This document shows, one piece after another, positions 29,692 through 40,153 of a stretch of DNA of 64,000 nt (positions are counted from its first letter, which is position 1; every line of letters starts with the position of its first letter). The notes below the pieces were generated by a model. It saw only the letters and a program-made list of their open reading frames with translations, made no database searches and was not told the origin of the DNA. Source of the stretch: Nakaseomyces glabratus (lineage: Eukaryota; Ascomycota; Saccharomycetes; Saccharomycetales; Saccharomycetaceae); NCBI RefSeq assembly GCF_010111755.1, contig NC_088959.1, positions 620,001 to 684,000 on the forward strand, in the 5' to 3' direction. The translations under genes and the position numbers were made by a program.

Positions 29692-30393
29692 TCACATCTT
29701 TCTGAATTCACTCAACACCGGGTATATAGCTTCAAATGCCTGATAAATTTCCTCTCTTTGCTTTGCACCAGTTAAAACAATTTTACCGGAAACGAAAATC
29801 AATAACACAATCTTTGGTTTCACCATTCTATAAATCAAACCCGGGAACAATTCTGGTTCGTATGACGAGAAAGTACCGTGACTGAATGCTAAACCTTCCA
29901 AACGTATAGGAAACTTAACGTCACAGGAGCCGACTATATTTTGAATCTTGAAATCGGTGAACTTAGCTGCAAAACCAATTTTCTGAATAATTCTTGCGTA
30001 TTTCCTGCTCGCTAGTTTAGAATCATCTTCACTCTTAGCACCAGTAACAACCATCTTACCAGAGGCAAAAATTAGTGCAGTAGTTTTAGGTTCTCTGATA
30101 CGCATAATAACAGCGGCAAAACGCTTAGGGTTATACTCGGCATTACGTGCGTGCAGAGCCACAGTTTTCAGATCCAGTCTACACCCCAAATTTACTGTCG
30201 CAACAATATTCTGTAACGTTGGCACTATACCTGAGGTGGCCGCATCATCCTCATCCTCATCTTCATCAGCTTCTGGTTTCACAGCATCATCTTCTGTCTT
30301 ATTTACCTGATTTTCCCACACTTGGCGAGTGTTAGGATCAAACACCGCCTTGTTGGCTTCTTGAAACTCTTTCATACGCTCCTCATCAGCCAT
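29692..30393 (-). CDS. SPT15: TATA-binding protein
   Basis: A 233-residue protein. An acidic N-terminal tail (about 1-55, with DEDEDEDD) precedes the two-repeat saddle domain. Both repeats show the highly conserved signatures: [48 protein letters not shown] and the parallel second repeat with [16 protein letters not shown]. It is the general factor that nucleates preinitiation complexes for Pol I, II and III. The core is essentially identical to S. cerevisiae TBP (240 residues); the tail is shorter. Confidence 0.99.
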   Translation of the reverse strand: MADEERMKEFQEANKAVFDPNTRQVWENQVNKTEDDAVKPEADEDEDEDDAATSGIVPTLQNIVATVNLGCRLDLKTVALHARNAEYNPKRFAAVIMRIREPKTTALIFASGKMVVTGAKSEDDSKLASRKYARIIQKIGFAAKFTDFKIQNIVGSCDVKFPIRLEGLAFSHGTFSSYEPELFPGLIYRMVKPKIVLLIFVSGKIVLTGAKQREEIYQAFEAIYPVLSEFRKM

Positions 30394-30585
30394 CTTTATT
30401 ATTTATATTTATCGAATTCTTTAGTCCTATGGTTCTCAAATATTAAAAGTTGTTCTACCAAAACTAGTTTCCAAAAAACAAGCCAGACACAACTATTAAC
30501 TATATTCCTAAAAGACTGGTACTCTTTTCAGGCAATATCCGAGGAGTATGTGGAATGATGAAAAATAAAAACTACTACCGCAGGT

Positions 30586-30879
30586 ATGGGAACTAAAACA
30601 AAAAGAAGGGTTACCAATCAGCAGTTACTGCAACGTTCACCAAACAACCAATATACGCCTACTAGCCAAGTCTGCACTATGTTAGGGCACCAACAACCAC
30701 ATAATGTATTGGCCTTTATTCTCTTCTTTTGCTTATTATCCATTTCTTTTTTTGTCATTCTGAGATGGATTTTGTCAAACTGTCGTATTGTACGTAAATA
30801 TACGTCCATACGTCAAATATCAGATGACATACATGTACGTACAATGATACAAAGAAAATGTGACTTGTATCGTATATAG
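30586..30879 (+). CDS. Small open reading frame with one hydrophobic segment, unknown
   Basis: An ATG-initiated frame of 97 codons in the SPT15/SCC4 promoter region. The peptide has a basic start (MGTKTKRR), one strongly hydrophobic segment (VLAFILFFCLLSISFFVIL) and a basic end. I know no relative and no S. cerevisiae gene at this place. AT-rich DNA often produces such hydrophobic frames by chance. Confidence 0.2.
   Translation: MGTKTKRRVTNQQLLQRSPNNQYTPTSQVCTMLGHQQPHNVLAFILFFCLLSISFFVILRWILSNCRIVRKYTSIRQISDDIHVRTMIQRKCDLYRI
30787..30845. repeat. Imperfect TACGT cluster with 10-nt inverted repeat
   Basis: ATTGTACGTA (30787-30796) and its exact reverse complement TACGTACAAT (30836-30845) flank 39 nt that contain two further TACGT copies. 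ACGT cores can bind bZIP factors; the role here is unknown. Confidence 0.6.
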
Positions 30880-30933
30880 GCATTATCCAATGTCCATTTT
30901 CCTCTCTTCGAAAATTGTCATATCGTGTGGAAA

Positions 30934-30939
30934 ACGCGT
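30934..30939. promoter_or_regulatory. MCB box ACGCGT upstream of SCC4
   Basis: A palindromic AACGCGTT context about 250 nt before the SCC4 ATG. MBF boxes of this type are common in S-phase and cohesin genes of budding yeasts, so this fits. Confidence 0.65.
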
Positions 30940-31187
30940 TAACAATGCGCAAGAAAACGAAACTCCAGATCTTCTTTTCTATTCTTATCTGTGACTTCGG
31001 CGGTTATCTCATATAAATCTTGTGGCAAAACATTAAGTTCTCGTTTTGCCTCGATACGCATTCTCATGGCAATATTGACAAGAGGAGAAATACTCAGCCG
31101 TTCTCTCTCTATATTTGTGCTACTAAACTTTTCTGTACTAAATCATTATTGCATTGCTAAATAAATATACAAGAAGCCATAGTGATA

Positions 31188-33203
31188 ATGAGTTATAGTG
31201 CGCAGGAGTTGTGGGAGTTACATGAAGAATACGTTACATGTGCCCATAATTGTGTGTCTAAAGTACAAAACCGCGATCAATTACGTCAGTACTATCAGTT
31301 GATCGGTGCCGGTGTTACATGTCTGGTGACTATAAAGGAGAAATACTCGCTGTCGATGGAACATGATGCCCAGGTTACTCTGGCGCTGGTAAGCTTACTG
31401 GTGGATGAGACAGCTGATTATGACGCGGCTGAGATGTATATCTCAAGTTTACAAGAGAGGTTGAAGAACGACAAGTATTCGGATGATCTGGAGGTGTATA
31501 GGTTGGTATGCCATTTCATGAACTTTTACACTATTCCATTAAAGAGGAAGTCGCAGTTTCACATGAATATTGCCCTCAAAAATTGCAACGAACTAGTAAC
31601 ATACATGGAGAACGCATTAGAGTCCGGATCTATGCAACCATACTCCGAGTGGCTAGTCGTATTTAAATTTGTAGTTCTGACCTTGAGTATACTCACCAAT
31701 AAGCATGGGAGATTACATGAAAGGTATAAAGAATTGATAGAATATGAAAACGTCCCCAAGATTTGGAAATATATTCTGGTATTACATTATGTTGATTATA
31801 GACTAAAGCAAAGGAAACCTATAGAGCAAGATATTCTCTCAAGTCTCAGTGAGATCACCGTCGAAACTGCTGGCGCAAAGCTATATGCTTGGAGGTTAAT
31901 CTCTGAGCTTCTCATGGATATCTATAATGATAGAAATATAACAGAACAACTAAACAGGTTCAAATTATTTTTCAAAGAATGCAAAGACAAATTGGATGGC
32001 AGCCTTGAAGTAAACGTTGATAGCAAAGCAAAACTGCAGTTAAAACTTGAACCCATTTTCCACTATAAGGATTTAAAAAACATTTTACTACTATTACAAA
32101 GTGTCAGCTATCTGCTTAATGGATATGATAAAAAAGCAAACTTCTCTATTAAATTTTTACCAAAAGTTCAAACGACAACACAATTACTATTAGAGGGTAT
32201 AAGGAATGATAGTGCTAATTCAATATTGACAGTTGACAATAAAGTATCCTGGTATACCACAATTCTGAAATATGTCTCATTTTATAAATTATGGGATTAT
32301 GTTCTATTAAAAGGGATCACTCATGAATATAAAAGAAACTGCCTTGAAATACCCCAAAAAGATCATCAATTATTTTTGGAGTTGATTGGAAGGCAATCAA
32401 AATTAACAAGCACAGGGGGTTCTGAAGAATTACAGCAGTTGACAGAACAGTATACCGATTTAGCGGGAGACAGTAGTGTTCACTATGAAGTTAAACTGTC
32501 AAGCTTGTTGAATTGCTATATCATCTTATCAAGCCTTGTTAGTGAGGATATCGATAAGGCTAAAAACATTTCAAGATGTAATGATGTTTGGATGTCTATT
32601 CAAAGTATATTTGACAATTGCGATCTGCGTGATAATAGTTTATGGAATGTCACCATACTTATGGTGTGGATTATAAGCCATTTTGAGCCATTTACTGCAA
32701 ACCCACTACCAAGTACTGATGAGGAAAAGTCATCTAAATTGGAAGCTTTTAAAGGCTACTACCAGAATAATAAATACAATGTTATTGATAAAAAGGATGC
32801 CGGGATGCATAACAATCTTAAAGTTAAACGGGGACTTCTATTACATGTGCTGCTAAACTATATTGGAGCTCGATTATTTGAGCAGGATTTAGAGGAAATG
32901 ACAAAAATCTCTGAGCGGTGTTTCCGCATGGCTAATATAAGCATAGAAGATGCCTCATATTCGAAAAAGTCTTCCAAGCAGCCCAGAGTTGGGAGTCTCA
33001 ATACGACAGATATCGAAGAAAGTGAACTTGATCACCCAACCAATATGAATGTGGAAGGTAATCAAGGTATATGGGCTATACGATATATTATGGGTTTATG
33101 GTCATTAATGAACTATACTGTAGGCATGCGACAAAAAGAAGTGATATATACTAGAAATAAACTCAGCCGTATTATAGCTTCTTACCACCAGGCACAAGCA
33201 TAG
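31188..33203 (+). CDS. SCC4: Cohesin loader subunit Scc4
   Basis: A 671-residue protein from the ATG at 31188 (MSYSAQELWELHEEY); the two codons upstream begin with GTG. S. cerevisiae Scc4 is 624. It is all-helical and TPR-like throughout, without catalytic motifs, as expected for the MAU2/Scc4 family. With Scc2 it loads cohesin onto chromosomes. Synteny between SPT15 and LSM5 matches YER147C. The last 32 nt of its coding sequence overlap the end of LSM5 on the other strand. Confidence 0.92.
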   Translation: MSYSAQELWELHEEYVTCAHNCVSKVQNRDQLRQYYQLIGAGVTCLVTIKEKYSLSMEHDAQVTLALVSLLVDETADYDAAEMYISSLQERLKNDKYSDDLEVYRLVCHFMNFYTIPLKRKSQFHMNIALKNCNELVTYMENALESGSMQPYSEWLVVFKFVVLTLSILTNKHGRLHERYKELIEYENVPKIWKYILVLHYVDYRLKQRKPIEQDILSSLSEITVETAGAKLYAWRLISELLMDIYNDRNITEQLNRFKLFFKECKDKLDGSLEVNVDSKAKLQLKLEPIFHYKDLKNILLLLQSVSYLLNGYDKKANFSIKFLPKVQTTTQLLLEGIRNDSANSILTVDNKVSWYTTILKYVSFYKLWDYVLLKGITHEYKRNCLEIPQKDHQLFLELIGRQSKLTSTGGSEELQQLTEQYTDLAGDSSVHYEVKLSSLLNCYIILSSLVSEDIDKAKNISRCNDVWMSIQSIFDNCDLRDNSLWNVTILMVWIISHFEPFTANPLPSTDEEKSSKLEAFKGYYQNNKYNVIDKKDAGMHNNLKVKRGLLLHVLLNYIGARLFEQDLEEMTKISERCFRMANISIEDASYSKKSSKQPRVGSLNTTDIEESELDHPTNMNVEGNQGIWAIRYIMGLWSLMNYTVGMRQKEVIYTRNKLSRIIASYHQAQA

Positions 33204-33444
33204 TAATGTTATTACCACTTAATAGCATCCTTCCATGGTGTTCCATTACCACTTCACTTTTCAAACCGTCATTTGCTGTAATTTCTGTAGTGTATTCGAT
33301 TGGATCTTCCAAGATCACATTTACAAACTCATCAAATCCCACCAACTTACCGCTAAATTCGCGATTTGACTGTAATATTATGTGTACCTGCTGGTCTATG
33401 GTCTTGTCTATAACTTCCAATGGCAAAACGTCTAAACTGCTCAT
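33172..33444 (-). CDS. LSM5: U6 snRNA/mRNA decay Sm-like protein Lsm5
   Basis: A 90-residue protein with the Sm fold. The Sm1 region is LPLEVIDKTIDQQVHIIL...FSGKLVGFDEFVNVILED and the Sm2 region is HHGRMLLSGNNITMLVPGG. S. cerevisiae Lsm5 is 93 residues; here the last few residues after PGGKK are missing. It belongs to both the nuclear Lsm2-8 (U6) and cytoplasmic Lsm1-7 (decapping) rings. The 3' end overlaps SCC4 by 32 nt in convergent orientation. Confidence 0.97.
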   Translation of the reverse strand: MSSLDVLPLEVIDKTIDQQVHIILQSNREFSGKLVGFDEFVNVILEDPIEYTTEITANDGLKSEVVMEHHGRMLLSGNNITMLVPGGKKL

Positions 33445-34642
33445 CTCACTATTGGGAAATGTTTTTCAAAACTATTTTATCAAATGCTGCTCTTTGCTAA
33501 ATATTGGTGAGTCGAAAATTCAATGATGAAACGTAAATGCAGTTAAATTCTGTCACTGGTACGACGGCTTAATAATTATTATAGCTGATGTTATTGGCTT
33601 ATAGACGAATCAGCAAACGCCAGCTATTGATCTTTGACAGTACTTGATGACTAAGGGTAACATTGCATCAAATACTAGCTCATCCTGGAATGCGTATTGT
33701 TACCATTCAACTTTCAATTCTGGAGTTCATTGAGCACACACAATCAAAGGAAAAAATAAAATACCTAATACTTTTGAACGAAAACACGAGATTTTATATA
33801 AACTTTGGTACGAATGGTAAGTTCATGTCCGAACTAACAAATTCGTTGTCAGAACACACCGATTTCATTTTAGCATTGTATGTATACCATGAAAAGGCAG
33901 CAGGTATCATCAACAAGTACGAATGAATAAGAGGTGCAATTTCGAAGGTAATATACTTTTTGCCTTAATTGGACACTACGAAGCTTTCTTTGTCAATTTG
34001 AAGAATATTTGGATACTGTAAATACTAGACTATATGGAATTCATCGCAAGTACTATTGTGAACAATACAAAAATAAGAATGTTGGGTGAAACAGCCTAAA
34101 AAAGAAATAAGTCGCACTATGACATGTTGTTAACAAGTTCTATGCGCTGCTGATTTGTCAATATTCACTGGATAAACAATACGGTTGTGCATACTACTCT
34201 TATCATTGTAAAGAAAAATCATATTGAAATATAATTGAAGAGATAACCTTAACATAAGATACTTAACGAAATTCAAAAAAAATAGAACAAGAACCAGGAT
34301 CAATATAAAATTCGTTAGCAGTTTAACGGCTTTTCACTTTCTTTCATCCATAGCCTCTGACTCCGAAAATTTCTTGAATAGAATACCATGTACCACCAAT
34401 TGTAACGGATAGACAAAGTGCTTAAGTAAATGATTCATTTAGTGAAGTAGTGGTGCTATCCTTTTTTCTTTTTCTTCTACAAGAATTTACTATCCTGATC
34501 ACACCGTGCGGGATTGTCTTCACTTCTTAGAAGATGCAGTACTCACAGACCCTAAAAAGTCATGTTTGTTCCATAAACGTCAAAACTATGAGTTTTCTTA
34601 GAAGTAGACAACAAAGAAACCATGCTGCTCAAGTTGTAGTAT

Positions 34643-34649
34643 TGCACCC
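34643..34649 (+). promoter_or_regulatory. Aft1-type iron-responsive site TGCACCC (distal)
   Basis: An exact TGCACCC, the core bound by Aft1/Aft2 in S. cerevisiae, 657 nt before the FTR1 ATG. Confidence 0.7.
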
Positions 34650-34988
34650 ACAATATCTTCAACCATCGCTAAATTATGCTGTTAGCGGAGCAAGCTTGAT
34701 AAAGAGGTGAAGTTTAAATTCTTATCGAATCAATGTTCTTTCTCTGACCAAATCTGTGTGCGTAATGCTTATCGGGTAATAGAGTCAACTAAAATACAAC
34801 CAAAGGTGTATGTGCGAATTGAGTTATTGTGTGGATTCTGACAACGAAGTCGATACTCAATTGGCCGAAATGGCCTGTCAGAAATAAATTCATTGGTTGA
34901 GCTTTTCCCTTTTGACAGTTATACCTTTAATCAAGGAAGGAAATAACTATACAATGGCCAACCATGCGGATTTTTAGTTACAACTCTT

Positions 34989-34995
34989 GGGTGCA
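34989..34995 (-). promoter_or_regulatory. Aft1-type iron-responsive site TGCACCC (proximal)
   Basis: GGGTGCA on the plus strand is TGCACCC on the minus strand, 311 nt before the FTR1 ATG. Two copies in the promoter of an iron permease make iron control likely. Confidence 0.75.
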
Positions 34996-35305
34996 TTATC
35001 TGATATCTAATTCTGCTTGTGCTGAATAGTCTTTCCAGGAACGACTTATAGAGTAAAATTTGAGAAATGGTAAAGGTCAACCTGGCTATATAAATACCAT
35101 CAGAAATGAGCAATTTCTTTGCAATTGGAAGCGTTTTAAAATTTGCTCATCGGTTTTATTATCTTATCATTGCTTCTTTGTTCTATTTTGTTCTAAAATC
35201 AAGGAATATCGATACCTAACTGTGTTATTCAACTTTGCTCAAGTACTATAATTTCCATAGTCGATAATACATAGCAAGATCTGTTCTACATTATAAAAGG
35301 AAAAT

Positions 35306-36532
35306 ATGCCTAACAAAGTATTTAACGTGGCAGTCTTCTTTGTCGTGTTCAGAGAATGTTTGGAAGCTGTTGTTATCGTTTCCATTCTATTGTCTTTCCT
35401 GAAGCAAGCAATTGGTTCCAAAGATATTAAATTATATCGCAAATTGCGTAAGCATGTTTGGATTGGTGTCGCACTCGGGTTCTTTATCTGTTTAGTGATT
35501 GGTGCTGGTTTCATTGGTGCCTACTACTCTTTACAGAAAGATATCTTTGGTTCTACAGAAGATTTATGGGAAGGTATTTTCTGTATGATTGCTACTACTA
35601 TGATCAGTATGATGGGTATTCCAATGTTGCGTATTAACAAGTTGCAAAGTAAATGGCGTGTGAAGCTTGCTCGTTCACTTGTTGATATTCCAAAGAGAAA
35701 GCGTGATTACTTCAGGATTGGTTATTTGACTAGACGTTATGCGATGTTCATCTTACCTTTCATCACTGTTTTAAGAGAAGGTTTGGAAGCTGTCGTTTTT
35801 GTCGCTGGTGCCGGTATTACCACGAAGGGTTCTCACGCATCCGCTTATCCTTTACCAGTCGTTGTTGGTCTAATTGCTGGTTTTATAGTTGGATTCCTAT
35901 TATATTACGGTACTTCAAAGTCTTCCATGCAAATCTTTTTAGTTATTTCTACCTCCATTCTTTACTTAATTGCAGCCGGTTTGTTCTCAAGAGGTGCTTG
36001 GTACTTCGAAAACTACAGATTCAACAAGGCAACGGGTGGTGATGCTTCTGAAGGTGGTGACGGTAATGGTTCCTATAATATCGCTAAATCAGTTTACCAT
36101 GTTAACTGTTGTAATCCTGAACTGGACAACGGTTGGGATATTTTCAACGCTTTGTTGGGATGGCAAAATACTGGTTATCTGTCCAGTATTCTTTGTTACA
36201 ATATTTACTGGGTTGTTCTAATTATTGTCTTAGGTTTGATGATGCACGAAGAAAGATATGGCCACTTACCATTTATGAGAAACGTTGGTATGAGACACTT
36301 AAACCCAGGTTATTGGATAAAGAACAAGAAGAAGGACGAATTGACTGATGAACAAAAGGCTGAGCTGCTAAACCGTATGGACAACATTCAATTCAATGAA
36401 GAAGGTGATATTGTCGCTCATGCTAACGAAGAAGAACACGACCAGGAGAGTTCTTTGTTGAGAGGCAACTCTAACAAGATGGGATCCAAGGAAGAATTGA
36501 ACTTCAAGGTTACCACTACCAGTTCCGACTAA
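35306..36532 (+). CDS. FTR1: High-affinity iron permease Ftr1
   Basis: A 408-residue protein, about the length of S. cerevisiae Ftr1 (404). About seven transmembrane segments are visible. Both iron-translocation motifs occur at the canonical positions: RECLE at residues 16-20 and REGLE at 157-161. The first reads REC rather than REG. The cytosolic C-terminus is charged and ends in a Ser/Thr/Asp tail. Ftr1 works in the plasma membrane with the multicopper oxidase Fet3, whose gene is not in this window. Codon use looks biased towards well-expressed yeast codons. Confidence 0.97.
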   Translation: MPNKVFNVAVFFVVFRECLEAVVIVSILLSFLKQAIGSKDIKLYRKLRKHVWIGVALGFFICLVIGAGFIGAYYSLQKDIFGSTEDLWEGIFCMIATTMISMMGIPMLRINKLQSKWRVKLARSLVDIPKRKRDYFRIGYLTRRYAMFILPFITVLREGLEAVVFVAGAGITTKGSHASAYPLPVVVGLIAGFIVGFLLYYGTSKSSMQIFLVISTSILYLIAAGLFSRGAWYFENYRFNKATGGDASEGGDGNGSYNIAKSVYHVNCCNPELDNGWDIFNALLGWQNTGYLSSILCYNIYWVVLIIVLGLMMHEERYGHLPFMRNVGMRHLNPGYWIKNKKKDELTDEQKAELLNRMDNIQFNEEGDIVAHANEEEHDQESSLLRGNSNKMGSKEELNFKVTTTSSD

Positions 36533-37489
36533 TTATAGGGAATAGCTGACAGCTATCTTTTTCTTTTTGTTACTCTTCCTTAAAAATAATAATAATAATA
36601 TGCCAATCTTATTTCCCCGCCCTAATAATTACTCATTATTTCAAAAAGTATAAGACGTTGGCATGAATGAACAATAATAAGGAAAATATAATAAGCAATA
36701 AATTATTAATGAAATTATAAAACAGTTTTTTTCTGAATAGGAGACTAACAAAAAGTATTTATTTTTCTCTATTATAAATAAATGTCTTAGTAGTTTATAT
36801 ATTTGGATTTGTTGATCTTTTTTGTAGATAATAAAAAATATACCCAATTATAATAATTCAATTTGGCAAGATCAGATAGGTGCATTTATAGCTTAATTAT
36901 TTATTGGTGATCATCACCTAGTGCAACAATTAAAGGGTGTTTATATTCCAATATCACATGGGTTCCCAAAGACGATTTGCCATATTTTTCTGATGACACT
37001 CATTCTAAATCGCAAAAGGGACAAGGAACTATAATAGATGCGATGATCTGGTAAGAATATATTCGATTTAGTCAGTAAACGATAACTATAAACAGATTTG
37101 AATAGCACAAATTTTCACTTAACCACTAACATTATATTTGACCTATAAACTGTACTTCCGAAGGTTCGTTACTGAATCGAGATCAAGAAAAATTCTAAAT
37201 TATACGGCTTGAATCTCATCCACAAAAATAAACAATAACATACACCAGACCTTTTCTATTCATTATATTTGATAAGAACTAATTATTCTCTGGATCGTGG
37301 ATGCTTTGCCCTGACGTTTCTTTGATTGAGATCCTTATTGGTAATACATATCTGAACTTATACCCTTAAACTACAATCACACTTCAAATTATTATCTTTG
37401 GTATAATCTCTCAAAGTTTAACTGTAACTTAAGAGATATCTGCATCGGTATACTTTGCTGAACGATAAAGAATTTAAGTTCTCAGGGAT
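36533..37489. other. Tandem spacer FTR1 to UBP5
   Basis: These 957 nt are AT-rich, with a short (AAT)5-like run near 36585-36600 just after FTR1. No coding frame or factor site was recognised. Confidence 0.55.
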
Positions 37490-40153
37490 ATGCCTGGTAT
37501 TGAACAACCGGTTAGCCGGAAGAACGAAACACTGGTAAAATTATCAAGCTTAGCCGACGAGTTTGTGTTTAATGATGAAGTCCAGTTGAACTTACAGGAT
37601 GTACTACAAGAATGCGTTGACACGTATCAGAACTACCAGGATGAAGTTAAAAAGATTAAAAATATGGATCACACTGAAAGTGAGAAAGTATCAGAACTCT
37701 GCAAGTCAGCATATATCTACTACAAGATAGTCCACAACTTCATAACGAAAGTAATACCCCATCTACCTGAATTCGAGGTGGCAACTGGACCTAAAGCATC
37801 GAAGTTGCAAGCTGAACTGATCAAGATATACTATTCATTATTCTCTCGATTGGAGAGTGACAAGAAAATAAGTTATATTAAAAACATAATTATAAAGCAT
37901 ATGGATACTCAAGAAAATAATCATTCAGTTGAATCACATGAACAAGTCAAATTGAGTAACAAAAAACTACCAGTTAATCGTGATGCCATAGAAATCGATA
38001 AGGATTCCATACTTCAGGATATCAGGTATATTAATGGTAAGAGATCCGGGTCAGGTATATCATGTTCAGAGCTATTGTCTTTGATGAAGATGAAGGAAGA
38101 TAGCTTACTATTAATAGATGTGCGACCAAAACTTGAATACGATGCCCACCATATCAAGACTAAAAATATCATATGTATAGAACCGATATCATTCAAAGAA
38201 AGCTATTCAGATCAACAGATAGAGAAGACTTCAATGATTCCTTCTCCGAAGCATGAGATCCAATTATTTCAACGGAGAAGCGAATTTCAATATATCATCT
38301 TATATACAGACCTGGAAGAGAAGTCTAATTTTTACTTCCAACAGTTAAAATCACTATTGGAGATACTTTTACAGCGGTCTTTTCTGAGACCAATCGACGA
38401 TAGAAAGACCAAGGTTCTTTTTTTAAGCGATTCCCTACAAAATTGGATAAAGAATGGAGGGGAAATCGATAAATCACAGGAGGTAAGCAAAATTAGAAAT
38501 AGGTCAATCAGTGGCAGCGGGCCTCTACTAAATTCATTATCAGAAAGAAAAACAATCGGAGCCTTTCCAGATATCAATCGAAATAGTACAAAGCAAATGC
38601 CAATATCCCCATTACCATCTTTACCTGGATCAGAAAGGACAGTTGCTACACCACCAAACGGGTCAAGTACCCTTGGCAGAATAAATAGTCCAGTTACCCA
38701 TTATCCCAAAGCCCCACTAATTAACGATAGTGAATTCCACTTGAACATAAACAACAATCACTCACCTCCCACTCACCTCCCCTCCAAGGACAACAATCCC
38801 CTGGCAAGTAGTATGCCTATTGGTTCAGATCATAAACCATTTATGTCTCCACAAAATTCCTTGCCACTAGCACCCAAACCCCCGACATTAGAATCAAAAA
38901 ACTATAACTTCATATCTGATCGTTCTAACATAATTGACCAAAAACAAAATAGAAGTAGGTCACTTGAACCCCAGCTGCCACCTATACCAAGCACTCTGAT
39001 AAGAAAAAATTCACCAGAAAAAACTTTGTCATGTAATCAAATGATGGATACATCCTTTACTGTGGGTTTGGAAAACATGGGAAATTCATGTTACATAAAT
39101 TGCATAATACAATGTATTTTTGCAACTACAGAACTTATCAAAATTTTTCTTAATGGAACCTATGCCAAACATATTAACAAGCAGAGTAAACTCGGCTCTA
39201 AGGGGGTTCTAAGTCATAATTTTGCAAAGCTATTAAAAGATATGTATGAAGAGAATAGTAGCAAAAAAATTGGTAAAAAGCATGGTGCAGTTAAAACTCT
39301 CCAATTCAAGATGGCCTGTGCATCTGTAAATTCCTTATTTAAAGATGCTAGCCAACAAGACTGTCTGGAATTTTGTCAATTCTTATTAGATGGACTCCAC
39401 GAGGATTTGAACCAATGTGGGGCTAATCCACCCCTCAAGGAACTTTCACCGGAAGCTGAGAAAATGAGGGAGAATTTATCTTTGCGTGTGGCATCAAGCA
39501 TTGAATGGGAAAGGTATTTAACAACTGACTTCAGCATAATTGTAGACTTATTTCAAGGCCAGTATGCATCCCAACTAAGGTGTAAAGTTTGCAATCGAAC
39601 TTCAACGACATATCAAGCCTTTTCCGTGTTATCTGTGCCTGTACCCTCAGGTAAAAGTTGTGGTTTATTGGATTGCTTCATCGAATTTACTAAGACTGAA
39701 AACTTGGAAGTAGATGAACAATGGTTCTGTCCAAGCTGTAAAAAAAAGCAACCATCAACCAAAAAATTGACTATCACCCGTCTACCCAGAAATCTGATAA
39801 TTCATTTGAAAAGGTTTGACAACATGATGAATAAAAATAACATATTTGTTAGATATCCCCAAATTTTAGATCTAACACCATTTTGGGCAAACGACTCTGA
39901 TGGAAAGTTACCACCTGGTATCACTGATGAAATACCAGCCAGAGGACAAGTACCCCCATTTAACTACAGATTATATGGTGCTGCATGCCATTTCGGGACT
40001 TTGTACGGGGGACATTACACATCATATGTTGACAAAGGTCCCGAAAAAGGTTGGATTTATTTTGACGACACAGTATACAGACCTGTAAGATTCCAAAATG
40101 AATTTATAAGCCCTAGTGCCTATGTTTTGTTTTATCATCGCATAACGTCTTAG
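37490..40153 (+). CDS. UBP5: Ubiquitin-specific protease of the Doa4/Ubp5 pair
   Basis: An 887-residue protein. A helical N-terminus (about 1-130) precedes a rhodanese-like domain (about 185-320, SLLLIDVRPKLEYDAHHIK), a Pro/Ser/Asn-rich linker (about 325-520), and a USP domain. The Cys box is VGLENMGNSCYINCIIQC with catalytic Cys534; the His box is FGTLYGGHYTSYVDKG with His842. Zinc-type Cys pairs occur (CKVCNRT, CPSCKKK). Synteny between FTR1 and DDI1 points to UBP5 (YER144C). Doa4 and Ubp5 are duplicates; the YPQILDLTPFWA stretch sits where Doa4 has the YPFL motif that binds Bro1. Function is thus Doa4-like or Ubp5-like. Confidence 0.92.
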   Translation: MPGIEQPVSRKNETLVKLSSLADEFVFNDEVQLNLQDVLQECVDTYQNYQDEVKKIKNMDHTESEKVSELCKSAYIYYKIVHNFITKVIPHLPEFEVATGPKASKLQAELIKIYYSLFSRLESDKKISYIKNIIIKHMDTQENNHSVESHEQVKLSNKKLPVNRDAIEIDKDSILQDIRYINGKRSGSGISCSELLSLMKMKEDSLLLIDVRPKLEYDAHHIKTKNIICIEPISFKESYSDQQIEKTSMIPSPKHEIQLFQRRSEFQYIILYTDLEEKSNFYFQQLKSLLEILLQRSFLRPIDDRKTKVLFLSDSLQNWIKNGGEIDKSQEVSKIRNRSISGSGPLLNSLSERKTIGAFPDINRNSTKQMPISPLPSLPGSERTVATPPNGSSTLGRINSPVTHYPKAPLINDSEFHLNINNNHSPPTHLPSKDNNPLASSMPIGSDHKPFMSPQNSLPLAPKPPTLESKNYNFISDRSNIIDQKQNRSRSLEPQLPPIPSTLIRKNSPEKTLSCNQMMDTSFTVGLENMGNSCYINCIIQCIFATTELIKIFLNGTYAKHINKQSKLGSKGVLSHNFAKLLKDMYEENSSKKIGKKHGAVKTLQFKMACASVNSLFKDASQQDCLEFCQFLLDGLHEDLNQCGANPPLKELSPEAEKMRENLSLRVASSIEWERYLTTDFSIIVDLFQGQYASQLRCKVCNRTSTTYQAFSVLSVPVPSGKSCGLLDCFIEFTKTENLEVDEQWFCPSCKKKQPSTKKLTITRLPRNLIIHLKRFDNMMNKNNIFVRYPQILDLTPFWANDSDGKLPPGITDEIPARGQVPPFNYRLYGAACHFGTLYGGHYTSYVDKGPEKGWIYFDDTVYRPVRFQNEFISPSAYVLFYHRITS

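Larger units (their letters stand above)
30394..31187. other. Divergent SPT15/SCC4 promoter
   Basis: A 794-nt spacer. It contains an MCB box (30934-30939), a TACGT-rich inverted repeat (30787-30845) and a 97-codon open frame (30586-30879), all listed separately. Confidence 0.6.
33445..35305. other. Divergent LSM5/FTR1 region with iron-responsive sites
   Basis: This 1.9-kb AT-rich spacer has two Aft1-type sites nearer FTR1 (separate entries). An ATG frame of 78 codons (33690-33926) has no recognised family. Nothing else was supported. Confidence 0.6.

Noticed and set aside
33690..33926. 78-codon frame in the LSM5/FTR1 promoter region
   Set aside because: No recognised family and no supporting context; left as a note in the intergenic entry.
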